Shown here: in pieces, positions 23,986-32,100 of the stretch | How the letters are laid out: every line of letters begins with the position of its first letter | Numbering within the stretch: the first letter of the stretch is position 1 | From: Raineyella sp034933565 | GTDB lineage: Bacteria > Actinomycetota > Actinomycetes > Propionibacteriales > Propionibacteriaceae | Reading direction: 5' to 3' | Assembly (NCBI RefSeq): GCF_034933565.1 | Contig: NZ_JAYFNG010000019.1 | Coordinates: 1-64,000 of the forward strand | DNA: 64,000 bases | The notes under the pieces: model-generated | What the model was told of the DNA's origin: nothing | Database searches by the model: none | Seen by the model: the letters and a program-made list of their open reading frames with translations, nothing else | Translations under genes and position numbers: made by a program

Positions 23986-25278
23986 GTGACCATGGAGATA
24001 CCGCCGGCCTTCCAGTGGAACGGCGTCCGCGTCGCCGCTGACGCGGTGGAAGAGGCCAGCAAGCGGCTGAGCGGTGTCGTCCGCCGCACCCCGCTGCAGC
24101 GCAACGAGCGGCTCAGCAACCGCACCGGTGCCGATGTGTGGGTGAAGCGTGAGGACCTGCAACCGGTCCGCTCCTACAAGCTGCGCGGGGCGTACTACCT
24201 GATCAGCGGGCTGAGTGAGGCCGAACGGGCCGCCGGGGTGATCTGTGCCAGTGCGGGCAACCACGGCCAAGGAGTCGCGTTCGCCTGTCGGGCCCTCGGC
24301 ATCCGGGGCCGGATCGTCTGCCCGACCGGCACGCCACGCCAGAAGCGCGACCGGATGGCGGAGATCGGCGGCGACATGGTCGACGTCGTGCTCACCGGGC
24401 GGACGTACGACGAGGCGGCCGCCTTCGCCACCGCGGAGGCGGCCCGGACCGGCGCCACCCTCGTGCCCGCTTTCGACGACCCGCGGACAGTGATCGGCCA
24501 GGGCACCGTGGCCCAGGAGATCGTCGAACAACTCGGCTCGGCCCCCGACATCCTGCTCGTCCCCGTCGGGGGCGGCGGACTGCTCGCCGGGATCCTCACC
24601 TGGATGCGGGAGCGCGCACCGCACACCCGGGTGATCGCCGTCGAGCCGACCGGCGCGGCGAGTCTGGCGGCCGCCCTCGCAGCCGGCGGGCCGGTCGACC
24701 TGGAGCACCTCGACACGTTCGTCGACGGCACCGCGGTCCGCCGGGTCGGTGACTGCCCGTACGCGGTCGCAGCACGGCAGCGCCCGATGACGGTCAACGT
24801 GCCGGAGGGCGCGGTCTGCTCGGAGATGCTGGAGATGTACCAGGTGGACGGCATCATCGCCGAGCCTGCCGGGGCACTGGCGACCGCCGCCCTGCGCACC
24901 GGTGTGATGGTGGGCCAGGACCAGACCGTGGTCGCCATCGTGTCCGGCGGCAACAATGACGTCTCCCGCTACGCCGAGGTGATCGAGCGCTCCCTGGTCT
25001 GGGAGGGACGCAAGCACTACTTCCTGGTCAACTTCTCCCAGGAGCCCGGGGCGCTGCGGTCGTTCCTCGATGAGGTGCTCGGCCCGGACGATGACATCGT
25101 GCTGTTCGAGTACGTCAAGCGCAACGACCGTGAGCTGGGGCCTGCCCTGGTGGGCATCGAGCTCAGCGAGCCGACCGACCTGGCGGCCCTGCTGGCCCGG
25201 ATGGACGCTTCCCCGGTCGAGTGCGAACGGCTCACCGCGAACAGCCCGGCCTACCGCTTCCTGGTCGCCGGCGGCTGA
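23986..25278 (+). CDS. ilvA: Threonine ammonia-lyase
   Basis: A 430-residue PLP enzyme. SYKLRGAY carries the PLP lysine (K65), with SAGNHGQGVA and the glycine loop VGGGGLLAG, and a single C-terminal ACT-like domain (about 335-430). It deaminates threonine to 2-oxobutyrate for isoleucine synthesis. The ACT-like domain implies allosteric control. The single-ACT form resembles the IlvA of Corynebacterium rather than E. coli. A GTG at 23986 or ATG at 23992 may start it; CAGAAT ends 6 bases before the GTG. The stop codon is the beginning of a 19-bp tandem repeat. Confidence 0.9.
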   Translation: MTMEIPPAFQWNGVRVAADAVEEASKRLSGVVRRTPLQRNERLSNRTGADVWVKREDLQPVRSYKLRGAYYLISGLSEAERAAGVICASAGNHGQGVAFACRALGIRGRIVCPTGTPRQKRDRMAEIGGDMVDVVLTGRTYDEAAAFATAEAARTGATLVPAFDDPRTVIGQGTVAQEIVEQLGSAPDILLVPVGGGGLLAGILTWMRERAPHTRVIAVEPTGAASLAAALAAGGPVDLEHLDTFVDGTAVRRVGDCPYAVAARQRPMTVNVPEGAVCSEMLEMYQVDGIIAEPAGALATAALRTGVMVGQDQTVVAIVSGGNNDVSRYAEVIERSLVWEGRKHYFLVNFSQEPGALRSFLDEVLGPDDDIVLFEYVKRNDRELGPALVGIELSEPTDLAALLARMDASPVECERLTANSPAYRFLVAGG

Positions 25279-25333
25279 TACCGGGCCGGCGGGGAGATAC
25301 CGGGCCGCCGGGGAGACACCGCGCCGCCGGGGC
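25277..25333. repeat. 19-bp tandem repeat, three copies, starting in the ilvA stop codon
   Basis: GATACCGGGCCGGCGGGGA, GATACCGGGCCGCCGGGGA and GACACCGCGCCGCCGGGGC follow one another without gaps. The remaining gap to 25448 shows no other feature. Confidence 0.9.
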
Positions 25334-25448
25334 CGTGCGGCCACCGAACGGAACGAATCTGCGGCGCCGACACCCACCGGTTACGGCTCGACCCCCGTCG
25401 CGGCTCGATCGCCGCCGTGTCGCGGCCCCGTCAGGGCCCCGCTACCGC

Positions 25449-26402
25449 TCAGCCGCGGGGGCGCAGGTGGACCGGCGGCAGCAGGGGCGCCGGGATCGGC
25501 GACTCCCGGTCGGTGAGCGCCGTGACCGGGCCGTACTGGCGCGGGTTGGTGCCCTCTCCGTCGCTGTGCCCGATCGCCGCCTGCCAGTTCGCCCGGTAGT
25601 TGGCGATCTCGGCGTGGGTGCGGCCGAGGAAGTTCCACCACATGATGATCTGCTCCCCGAACGGCGCCCCGCCGATCAGCACGATGCGGGTCGGCCGCGG
25701 GCCGGGCTCCTCCCGACGCAGCACGATCCGGGCACGTCCCGGCGCCAGGTAACCCAGCTCGTCGACGTCGATCCGCTCGCCGTCGACGCTGATCGCACCG
25801 GAGTCGGCGAGCAGCCCGTACTCCCAGTCGGGGTCGAGGTCGAGCGCCAGCTCACCCTCACCGAGGACGATCTCGGCGCCGACCAGCGGGCTGAACGTGC
25901 CGACGGGTGAGGACGCACCGGCCAGCCGCCCGAGGAAGACACTCAGCCGGTGGCCGTCGACCTCGACCGGGTCGGGCTCGTAGTGGTCGAACCGCGGGGC
26001 GGTCAAGCGGTCCGCGGCCGGCAGCGCCGTCCACAGCTGCACGCCGTGCAGCTCCGGGCTGTCCTGCGTCGAGTACTCCGAGTGGTTGATCCCCCGCCCT
26101 GCGGTCATCAGGTTGAGCTGTCCGGGACGGACCACCATCCGCGTCCCGAGCGAGTCGCGATGCTCGACCTTACCGGAGAACAGCCAGGTGACGGTCTGCA
26201 GCGCCGTGTGCGGGTGCGGGGCCACGCGCATCCCGCCGTGCTCGGCCGGATCCTCCGGGCCGAAGTGGTCCAGGAAGCACCACGCGCCGATCAGCGACCG
26301 GTGTCGGTCCGGCAACGTCCGCCGGACCCGCAGTCCGCCGGTGGGGGCCAGCACCGCGTCACGAGGACGGACGATCTGGACCGGTGCGGGCTCCACTGTC
26401 AT
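25449..26402 (-). CDS. Pirin family protein
   Basis: A 317-residue bicupin of the pirin family. The N-terminal cupin has HPHTALQTVTWLFSGKVEHRDSLG and GRGINHSEYS, with the metal-binding His/Glu pattern. The C-terminal cupin ends with PFGEQIIMWWNFLGRTHAEI. Pirins bind iron and some have quercetinase activity; the role here is unknown. CAGGGAGTGG precedes the ATG at 26402. The upstream gap (26403-26604) contains only degenerate repeats of a GATCCGGTGGCAC-like unit that also resemble the array at 6043-6155. Confidence 0.84.
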   Translation of the reverse strand: MTVEPAPVQIVRPRDAVLAPTGGLRVRRTLPDRHRSLIGAWCFLDHFGPEDPAEHGGMRVAPHPHTALQTVTWLFSGKVEHRDSLGTRMVVRPGQLNLMTAGRGINHSEYSTQDSPELHGVQLWTALPAADRLTAPRFDHYEPDPVEVDGHRLSVFLGRLAGASSPVGTFSPLVGAEIVLGEGELALDLDPDWEYGLLADSGAISVDGERIDVDELGYLAPGRARIVLRREEPGPRPTRIVLIGGAPFGEQIIMWWNFLGRTHAEIANYRANWQAAIGHSDGEGTNPRQYGPVTALTDRESPIPAPLLPPVHLRPRG

Positions 26403-26604
26403 GGCCACTCCCTGGGCTGTGCGATCGACGGGGATCCGGTGGCACCGCTGCCGATGAACCGGTCGCACCGAAGATCCGGTGCGACCGGCGACGGTGATCG
26501 GGCCGTTCCGGTGGCGTACGCACCGCCGGCCGGGGCCCGCGGTGCAGCTCCGGCGTCAGGTGCGGCTCCGACACTACCGGGATCCGCGGGCCCCGGGTGT
26601 GGAC
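26403..26604. repeat. Degenerate GATCCGGTGGCACC-like repeats between ispH and the pirin gene
   Basis: The gap holds several imperfect copies of GATCCGGTGGCACC / GATCCGGTGCGACC. No gene or terminator hairpin is visible. Confidence 0.5.
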
Positions 26605-27609
26605 TCAGCCGCGGGTGCCGCGGCGCGACGTCCGCAGCTCGTGGGGCAGCGCGAAGGTGAGGTTCTCCTCGACCAGTTGCTCCTGCTCGGCCGGCGGGAA
26701 GCCCTGCTCCTGCAGGTAGGCCAGCACACCCTCGACCAGGCTCTCCGGCACCGAGGCGCCCGAGGTCACGCCGACCGACGACACCCCCGCCAGCCAGGCG
26801 GGATCGATCTCTTCGGCCTGGTCGATCCGGTGGGCCGACGTCGCGCCCGCTTCCAGGGCGACCTCGACGAGCCGGACCGAGTTGGAGGAGTTGGCCGAGC
26901 CGACGACGATGACGAGGTCGGAGTGGGCGGCGATCTGCTTCACCGCCGACTGCCGGTTCTGGGTGGCGTAGCAGATGTCGTCACTGGGCGGGTCGATCAG
27001 GTGCGGGAACTTGGCCCGCAGCCGGTCCACCGTCTCCATCGTCTCGTCGACGCTCAGGGTCGTCTGGGACAGCCAGGCGACCCGGTCCGGGTCGGCCACG
27101 GCGAGCTCGTCGACGTCGGCGGGGTGCTCGACCAGGGTGATGTGGTCGGGCGCCTCGCCCGAGGTGCCCTCGACCTCCTCGTGGCCGCTGTGGCCGATGA
27201 GCAGGATCTGGACGCCCTGGTTCGCGAACCGCTTCGCCTCGTGATGCACCTTCGTCACCAGCGGGCAGGTCGCGTCGATGGTCCGCAGCCCTCTCGCCTC
27301 GGCCTCCGCTTTCACCACCGGGGACACCCCGTGCGCGGAGAAGATCACCAGCGAGCCGTCGGGCACCTCGTCGAGCTCGTCGACGAACACCGCGCCGCGC
27401 TCCGACAGCGTCTCGACGACATGCTTGTTGTGGACGATCTGCTTGCGGACGTAGATCGGGGCCCCGTGGATGTCCAGCGCCTTCTCCACCGTCTGGACCG
27501 CACGATCGACGCCGGCGCAATAGCCGCGCGGCGCCGCCACCACGACCCGCTTCACCGCCGCCGGCTGCGAAGCGGCGCTGGTGGGATCGGATCCGGAGGG
27601 AGTCGTCAT
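26605..27609 (-). CDS. ispH: 4-hydroxy-3-methylbut-2-enyl diphosphate reductase
   Basis: A 334-residue IspH/LytB enzyme, last step of the MEP isoprenoid pathway, producing IPP and DMAPP. The three [4Fe-4S] cysteines are C31 (RGYCAGVDRAV), C115 (DATCPLVTK) and C213 (DICYATQNRQ); HGVSP and SSNS motifs are intact. The ATG at 27609 sits 7 bases after TACACT (27617-27622, minus strand), a leaderless pattern. It diverges from xseA with only 38 bases between start codons, so the two promoters are back to back. Confidence 0.95.
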   Translation of the reverse strand: MTTPSGSDPTSAASQPAAVKRVVVAAPRGYCAGVDRAVQTVEKALDIHGAPIYVRKQIVHNKHVVETLSERGAVFVDELDEVPDGSLVIFSAHGVSPVVKAEAEARGLRTIDATCPLVTKVHHEAKRFANQGVQILLIGHSGHEEVEGTSGEAPDHITLVEHPADVDELAVADPDRVAWLSQTTLSVDETMETVDRLRAKFPHLIDPPSDDICYATQNRQSAVKQIAAHSDLVIVVGSANSSNSVRLVEVALEAGATSAHRIDQAEEIDPAWLAGVSSVGVTSGASVPESLVEGVLAYLQEQGFPPAEQEQLVEENLTFALPHELRTSRRGTRG

Positions 27610-27616
27610 GGCAGCC

Positions 27617-27640
27617 AGTGTAGGCGGGCCGTCGTAGGGT
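27617..27640. promoter_or_regulatory. Back-to-back leaderless promoters of ispH and xseA
   Basis: TACACT on the minus strand (27617-27622) is 7 bases from the ispH ATG. TAGGGT on the plus strand (27635-27640) is 7 bases from the xseA GTG at 27648. Both -10 boxes lie within 24 bases, so polymerases on the two promoters should exclude one another. Confidence 0.5.
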
Positions 27641-27647
27641 GAGCCTC

Positions 27648-28919
27648 GTGCCTGCCGACCGGAAGATCACCTCCACCCCGGAGAACCCGCAGCCCCTGCG
27701 CGCCATCGCGCAGGCCGTACGGAACTGGGTGGAGCGGTTGGGCGAGGTGTGGGTCGAGGCCCAGGTGATCGAGCTCAACCGACACCGCAACGGCACCGTC
27801 TATCTGACCCTGCGCGACCTCACCGAGGAGGTCTCGGTGCAGGCCAGCTGCCCGGTGCGGACGCTGGACATCGCCGGGCCGGTCACCGCCAACACCACCG
27901 TCGTGACCCGGGTCCGGCCCCGCTACTGGTACAAGAACGGCCGCCTCACGTACGAGCTGCTCGAGATCCGCCCGTCCGGGGAGGGCCGGCTGCTCGCCCA
28001 CCTCGAACAGTTGAAGCGGCTGCTGCAGGCCGAGGGGCTGTTCGACCCGGTCCACAAGCGGCCGTTGCCGTTCCTGCCCCATTGCGTCGGGCTGGTCACC
28101 GGCGCCGACTCGGCTGCCGAGCGCGACGTCCTGGAGAACATGCGCCGCCGGTGGCCCGCGGTCGAGGTGGCCGTGCGTCACACCCCGGTGCAGGGACCCC
28201 AGGCCGCCACCGCCGTGATCGGTGCGCTCGCCGACCTGGACGCCGACCCTGCCGTCGACGTGATCATCATCGCCCGCGGCGGCGGCTCGCTGGAGGACCT
28301 GCTGCCGTTCAGCGACGAAGGGCTGGTGCGCGCCGTCGCCCGGGCCCGTACGCCCGTGGTCAGCGCCATCGGGCACGAGCCCGACCAGCCCATCCTCGAC
28401 CTGGTCGCCGACCTACGCGCCTCCACCCCCACCGACGCCGCCAAGCGGGTGGTGCCCGACGCCGCGACCGAGCTGGGGCACCTGCACACCGTGCGCGGCC
28501 GGCTGGACCGGGCGATGGAACGTACGGTCGCGACCCGCGCCGACGAACTGGCAGCACTGCGGTCCCGCCCGGTGCTGCGAGCCCCGACCGGCACCCTCGA
28601 CCTGCACGCGGAGCGTCTCATCGCGCTGCGCCACCGGGCGCTGCGCGCGGTCGACAACCGGCTGCGCGCCGAGGAGAACGGCCTGCGCGCGGCCCGCGAG
28701 CACGGGCGTGCACTGTCGCCGCGCTCGACACTGGAGCGCGGATACGCCATCCTGCTCGACGCCGACGACCGGCCCGTCACCTCGACGCGCGAGGTCGACG
28801 AGGGGGACGGCCTGGTGGCCCGGTTGGCGGACGGCAGCATGGTGGTCCAGGTCGTCGAGATCGACGGCCGCCAGGACGGTTTCGAGGACGGGTACAAGGA
28901 GGGAGGCTTCGATGAGTGA
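27648..28919 (+). CDS. xseA: Exodeoxyribonuclease VII large subunit
   Basis: A 423-residue XseA. An N-terminal OB-fold (about 20-105) precedes the catalytic domain with GLVTGADSAAERDVLEN, IIIARGGGSLEDLLPFSDE, SAIGHEPDQPILDLVADLRASTPT and the C-terminal coiled coil and RGYAIL segment. It forms ExoVII with XseB and degrades single-stranded DNA. The GTG at 27648 fits the TAGGGT promoter; an in-frame GTG at 27639 is less likely. Its last 8 bases overlap xseB. Confidence 0.93.
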   Translation: MPADRKITSTPENPQPLRAIAQAVRNWVERLGEVWVEAQVIELNRHRNGTVYLTLRDLTEEVSVQASCPVRTLDIAGPVTANTTVVTRVRPRYWYKNGRLTYELLEIRPSGEGRLLAHLEQLKRLLQAEGLFDPVHKRPLPFLPHCVGLVTGADSAAERDVLENMRRRWPAVEVAVRHTPVQGPQAATAVIGALADLDADPAVDVIIIARGGGSLEDLLPFSDEGLVRAVARARTPVVSAIGHEPDQPILDLVADLRASTPTDAAKRVVPDAATELGHLHTVRGRLDRAMERTVATRADELAALRSRPVLRAPTGTLDLHAERLIALRHRALRAVDNRLRAEENGLRAAREHGRALSPRSTLERGYAILLDADDRPVTSTREVDEGDGLVARLADGSMVVQVVEIDGRQDGFEDGYKEGGFDE

Positions 28920-29148
28920 GGCCCGGACGGGTGACCAGCAGGGTCATGGACTGAGCTACGAACAGGCGCGCGACCAGCTGGTCGAGATCGTGCAGAAGCT
29001 GGAGTCCGGCGGCGCCTCGCTGTCGGAGTCGCTCGCCCTCTGGGAGCGCGGCGAGCAGCTGGCCGACATCTGCCAGTCGTGGCTGGACGGCGCACGCTCG
29101 AGGATCGAGGCCGCCCGCGACCGCCGGACACCGCCTCCCGGGCAGTAG
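28912..29148 (+). CDS. xseB: Exodeoxyribonuclease VII small subunit
   Basis: A 78-residue XseB with the family helix pair: LSYEQARDQLVEIVQKLESG, then ASLSESLALWERGEQLADIC. Several copies decorate the XseA coiled coil in ExoVII. The ATG at 28912 overlaps the xseA stop by 8 bases and is preceded by AAGGAGGGAGG, so the two are translationally coupled. The convergent DUF4245 gene ends 3 bases beyond its stop. Confidence 0.93.
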   Translation: MSEARTGDQQGHGLSYEQARDQLVEIVQKLESGGASLSESLALWERGEQLADICQSWLDGARSRIEAARDRRTPPPGQ

Positions 29149-29151
29149 CGG

Positions 29152-29748
29152 TCAGTGCGTGCCGAGGGAGGAGGCCATCGCCTCCAGCCCCTCGTACGGC
29201 GCATCCGCGGTCACCGCGAGGATGTAGCCGTTCTCACGGAGCGCCAGTACGCGGGTGCGACCGTCGGGTGAGACCCACCGCTCCCACTGCTTGCCCTCGA
29301 CCGTCGAGGTGCCGTCCGGGCTGCCGTCGCGGCTGAGACGGCGGATCACCCGGCCGGGATCATCGTCGGACTCGTTCACCGCGTAGTAGGTCTTCGACTG
29401 GTCGAGGCCGCCCCACAACCATTCGTCGGTCGACGAGGCCCCGTCGCCGGAGCGCGAGGAGGCGCCCTTGGGCACCCAGGACGCCTGGGTGACGACCCAG
29501 CCGCCCTCGCCGGTGGGCAGGTTGACCGGGGCGTAGACCGGGTACGGGGCCTCGGCCCGGGCCTGGGCGATCATCGGGGTGGGGTCGACCGGCTGGACCG
29601 GGTAATCGGACAGGTTGTTCGTGTAGAGCCAGGTGATCAGCAGGATCGGCACCATGACCACGCCCAGCGAGAGGAGCATGTCGCGCATCGTCCGGGACTT
29701 CCTGGTCTTCTGCACGCGCAGCTGCGGGGTGACGGTGGGATCAGCCAT
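29152..29748 (-). CDS. DUF4245 domain membrane-anchored protein
   Basis: A 198-residue protein with one transmembrane segment (MLLSLGVVMVPILLITWLY, about 24-42) and an extracytoplasmic DUF4245 domain that includes GWVVTQASWVPKG and a closing EGLEAMASSLG. The family is confined to actinobacteria, lies next to xseAB/glpX in several genomes and has no known function. The ATG at 29748 was chosen over upstream in-frame ATGs because GATGGGG lies before it and homologues start near here. It is convergent with xseB, 3 bases apart. Confidence 0.82.
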   Translation of the reverse strand: MADPTVTPQLRVQKTRKSRTMRDMLLSLGVVMVPILLITWLYTNNLSDYPVQPVDPTPMIAQARAEAPYPVYAPVNLPTGEGGWVVTQASWVPKGASSRSGDGASSTDEWLWGGLDQSKTYYAVNESDDDPGRVIRRLSRDGSPDGTSTVEGKQWERWVSPDGRTRVLALRENGYILAVTADAPYEGLEAMASSLGTH

Positions 29749-29880
29749 GCGCCCCATCATCACAGATCACCCAAGAGGCGCCACAGTCGTCCGGCGCCGT
29801 GTGCCGTCATGCGCGCCGCCCGCCACACACCGCAGCGCCCGCTCCGCCGCAGCGCTCCGCCGCAGCGCCGGGGTCACCGG

Positions 29881-31029
29881 TCAGTAGACCGGCCCGCCGT
29901 GCTCGCGGCTCCAGGCCAACACGCCCCCGGTGAGGTTGCGCAGCCGCACCCCGTCCGGGGCATCCTGCTGCAGCAGCGCGACCGCCTCGGCGGACCGGCG
30001 ACCCGACTTGCAGTAGACGACCACGTCCTGCGCCCCGTCGAGCAGGTCGGCCACCGCCTCCCAACCGCCGGCGCGCACCTCGGCGAGGGGCATCCAGACG
30101 TCGTCGGGCACGGTGACGACCTGGCGTTCCCAGTCGTCGCGGACATCGAGCAGGACCGGTGCGGTCCCCTCGGCCCGGGCGGCGGCGAGCTCGGTGACGG
30201 TGGTGGAGTCCACCCGCGGACAGGCCGTGTCGGCGCACGCCTCGACCGCCTCGGCCAGCGAGGTGACCGGCGGGCGGTCCGGATCAGGCACCAGCCGCAG
30301 GGTGTGCTGGTCGGCCCGCAGGGCGTCATGGACGAGCACCCGGCCGACCAGCGGCTCCCCCAGACCACAGATCAGCTTGATCGCCTCGGTGGCCATCGCC
30401 GACCCGATCGATCCGCACAACGCGCCGAAGACGCCGCCCTCGGCACAGGACGGCACCGAGCCGGCCGGCGGGATGTCGGGGAACAGGTCGCGCAGCATCG
30501 GCCCCTCGCCGGGCCAGAACACGCTGACCTGTCCCTGGAACCGGAAGATCGTCCCCCAGACCAACGGAGTGCCGGTGAGTTCGGCGGCGTCGTTGGACAG
30601 GTAGCGGGTGGCGAAGTTGTCCGCCCCGTCGAGGACCAGGTCGTACGCCCCGAACAGCTCAACAGCGTTGTCGCCGTCGAGCCGGTCCACGTACGCCTCG
30701 ACACGCAGTGCCGGGTCGAGGCGGAGCAGGGCGTCGCGGGCGGACTCGGCCTTGGGCCGGCCGAGGTCCTCGGTGCGGTGCAGCACCTGGCGCTGCAGGT
30801 TGGACAGATCGACGACGTCGTCGTCGATCACGCCGAGCGTCCCGACACCGGCGGCGGCCAGGTAGAGCAGGGTCGGCGCACCGAGCCCGCCGGCGCCGAT
30901 CACCAGCACCCGGGCCGCCCGCAGCCGACGCTGCCCCTCGACCCCGACGCCGGGCAGGGTGAGGTGGCGGGCGTAGCGGCCCGCCTCGGCCGCCGTCAGT
31001 GGTGCGCCCGGCTCGACCAGTGGCCTCAC
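29881..31029 (-). CDS. moeZ: Sulfur-carrier adenylyltransferase/sulfurtransferase (MoeZ type)
   Basis: A 382-residue fusion. The N-terminal MoeB/ThiF domain has GAGGLG (45-50), the LSNLQRQ loop and the conserved C195 (VPSCAEGG). The C-terminal rhodanese domain (about 288-382) has the CKSGRRS active loop with C340. MoeZ adenylates ThiS-like carrier proteins and transfers sulfur to their C-terminal Gly. It overlaps thiG by 4 bases (ATGA), so in this operon it serves as the ThiF activity for thiamine, and perhaps also molybdopterin or cysteine carriers elsewhere. Downstream lies a 13-bp duplication (GCGCTGCGGCGGA on the minus strand, about 29845-29872). Confidence 0.9.
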   Translation of the reverse strand: MRPLVEPGAPLTAAEAGRYARHLTLPGVGVEGQRRLRAARVLVIGAGGLGAPTLLYLAAAGVGTLGVIDDDVVDLSNLQRQVLHRTEDLGRPKAESARDALLRLDPALRVEAYVDRLDGDNAVELFGAYDLVLDGADNFATRYLSNDAAELTGTPLVWGTIFRFQGQVSVFWPGEGPMLRDLFPDIPPAGSVPSCAEGGVFGALCGSIGSAMATEAIKLICGLGEPLVGRVLVHDALRADQHTLRLVPDPDRPPVTSLAEAVEACADTACPRVDSTTVTELAAARAEGTAPVLLDVRDDWERQVVTVPDDVWMPLAEVRAGGWEAVADLLDGAQDVVVYCKSGRRSAEAVALLQQDAPDGVRLRNLTGGVLAWSREHGGPVY

Positions 31030-31859
31030 AACGCGTCCTCCTCGCGGGCTCCGGTGATCATCCCCTCCAGCGGACTGGAGGCCAGCGCCAGCGTACGTCG
31101 CGGGATCCGCCCGGCCAATCGGGCCCGCAGGCCGGCGTCGACGGCCGACCGCATCGCCCTCGCCATTCCCACCGCATCCTGGGCCCGGGTGACCGCGGTG
31201 GCGAGCAGCACCGCGTCACAGCCCAGTTCCATCGCCAGGCAGGCGTCGGAGGCCGTGCCGATGCCGGCGTCCAGGACGACGGGCACCTGTGCCCGGGAGA
31301 CGATCAGGGCGATGTTGTGCGGGTTGAGGATGCCCAGGCCGGTGCCGATCGGCGCCCCGGCCGGCATCACTGCAGCCACCCCGACGTCCTCCAGACGGCG
31401 GGCCAGCACCGGGTCGTCATTGGTGTAGGCGAGCACCACGAACCCGCGACCGACGAGGTCCTCCGCGGCGCGGGCGAGCTCGACCGGGTCGGGCAGCAGG
31501 GTGTCCTCGTCGGCGATGACCTCGAGCTTGACCCAGTCGGTCTCCAGCGCCTCGCGGGCGAGTTCGGCGGTCAGGACGGCGTCGCGGGCGGTGTAGCAGC
31601 CGGCGGTGTTGGGCAGCGCGCGGATGCCGAGCCGGTCGAGCAGCGCGAAGACGGACTCCCGCCCCTGCGGCCCGTAGCGGCGCATCGCGACGGTGGTGAG
31701 CTCGGTGCCGGAGGCGACCAGGGCCTTCTCCAGGGTGGCCAGGGAGGTGGCGCCGCCGGTGCCCATCACCAGCCGGGAGCCGAACGACGTGCCGGCGATG
31801 ACGAGCGGGGCGGGCTGGGCGGTGGAACCGCCGGCAGGACTGCTGGTCGGGATGCTCAT
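31026..31859 (-). CDS. thiG: Thiazole synthase
   Basis: A 277-residue TIM-barrel ThiG. The Schiff-base lysine is K111 in DWVKLEV; MGTGGATSL, MPAGAPIGTG and DAGIGTASDAC phosphate-site loops are intact. It builds the thiazole phosphate from DXP, dehydroglycine and ThiS thiocarboxylate. The N-terminal 18 residues are a Ser/Pro/Ala tail. AGGAG precedes the ATG at 31859. It is 7 bases downstream of thiS and overlaps moeZ by 4 bases. Confidence 0.94.
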   Translation of the reverse strand: MSIPTSSPAGGSTAQPAPLVIAGTSFGSRLVMGTGGATSLATLEKALVASGTELTTVAMRRYGPQGRESVFALLDRLGIRALPNTAGCYTARDAVLTAELAREALETDWVKLEVIADEDTLLPDPVELARAAEDLVGRGFVVLAYTNDDPVLARRLEDVGVAAVMPAGAPIGTGLGILNPHNIALIVSRAQVPVVLDAGIGTASDACLAMELGCDAVLLATAVTRAQDAVGMARAMRSAVDAGLRARLAGRIPRRTLALASSPLEGMITGAREEDAL

Positions 31860-31866
31860 GGTGCTC

Positions 31867-32100
31867 CTAGCCGCCCTGGACGGCGGTGACGATGTCGATC
31901 CGGTCGCCCTCGGTGACCGGGGTGGCGGCCCAGCGGCCACGCGGCAGGACGGCCAGATCGACCGCCACGGCCATGCCGAGCCGGCCCCCGTCGAGCGGGC
32001 GGCCGTCCGGACCGAGCGGGCGGCCGGTGCGGGTGGCGACGAGGTCGAGAACGGTCTCCCCCGCCGCGGGTGCGTACGGCTCGCCGTTGACGGTGGTCAT
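31867..32100 (-). CDS. thiS: Sulfur carrier protein ThiS
   Basis: A 77-residue beta-grasp protein. It starts MTTVNGEPYAPAAGETVLDLV and ends DRIDIVTAVQGG, with the di-Gly tail that MoeZ would adenylate and thiocarboxylate. It is somewhat longer than E. coli ThiS because of a loop rich in Gly/Arg/Pro (about 25-40). The ATG at 32100 overlaps the thiO stop by 4 bases (ATGA), coupling translation. Confidence 0.92.
   Translation of the reverse strand: MTTVNGEPYAPAAGETVLDLVATRTGRPLGPDGRPLDGGRLGMAVAVDLAVLPRGRWAATPVTEGDRIDIVTAVQGG

Noticed and set aside
26403..26604. Possible small gene between ispH and the pirin gene
   Set aside because: Only degenerate repeats are present; short frames there lack start signals and do not resemble any protein.
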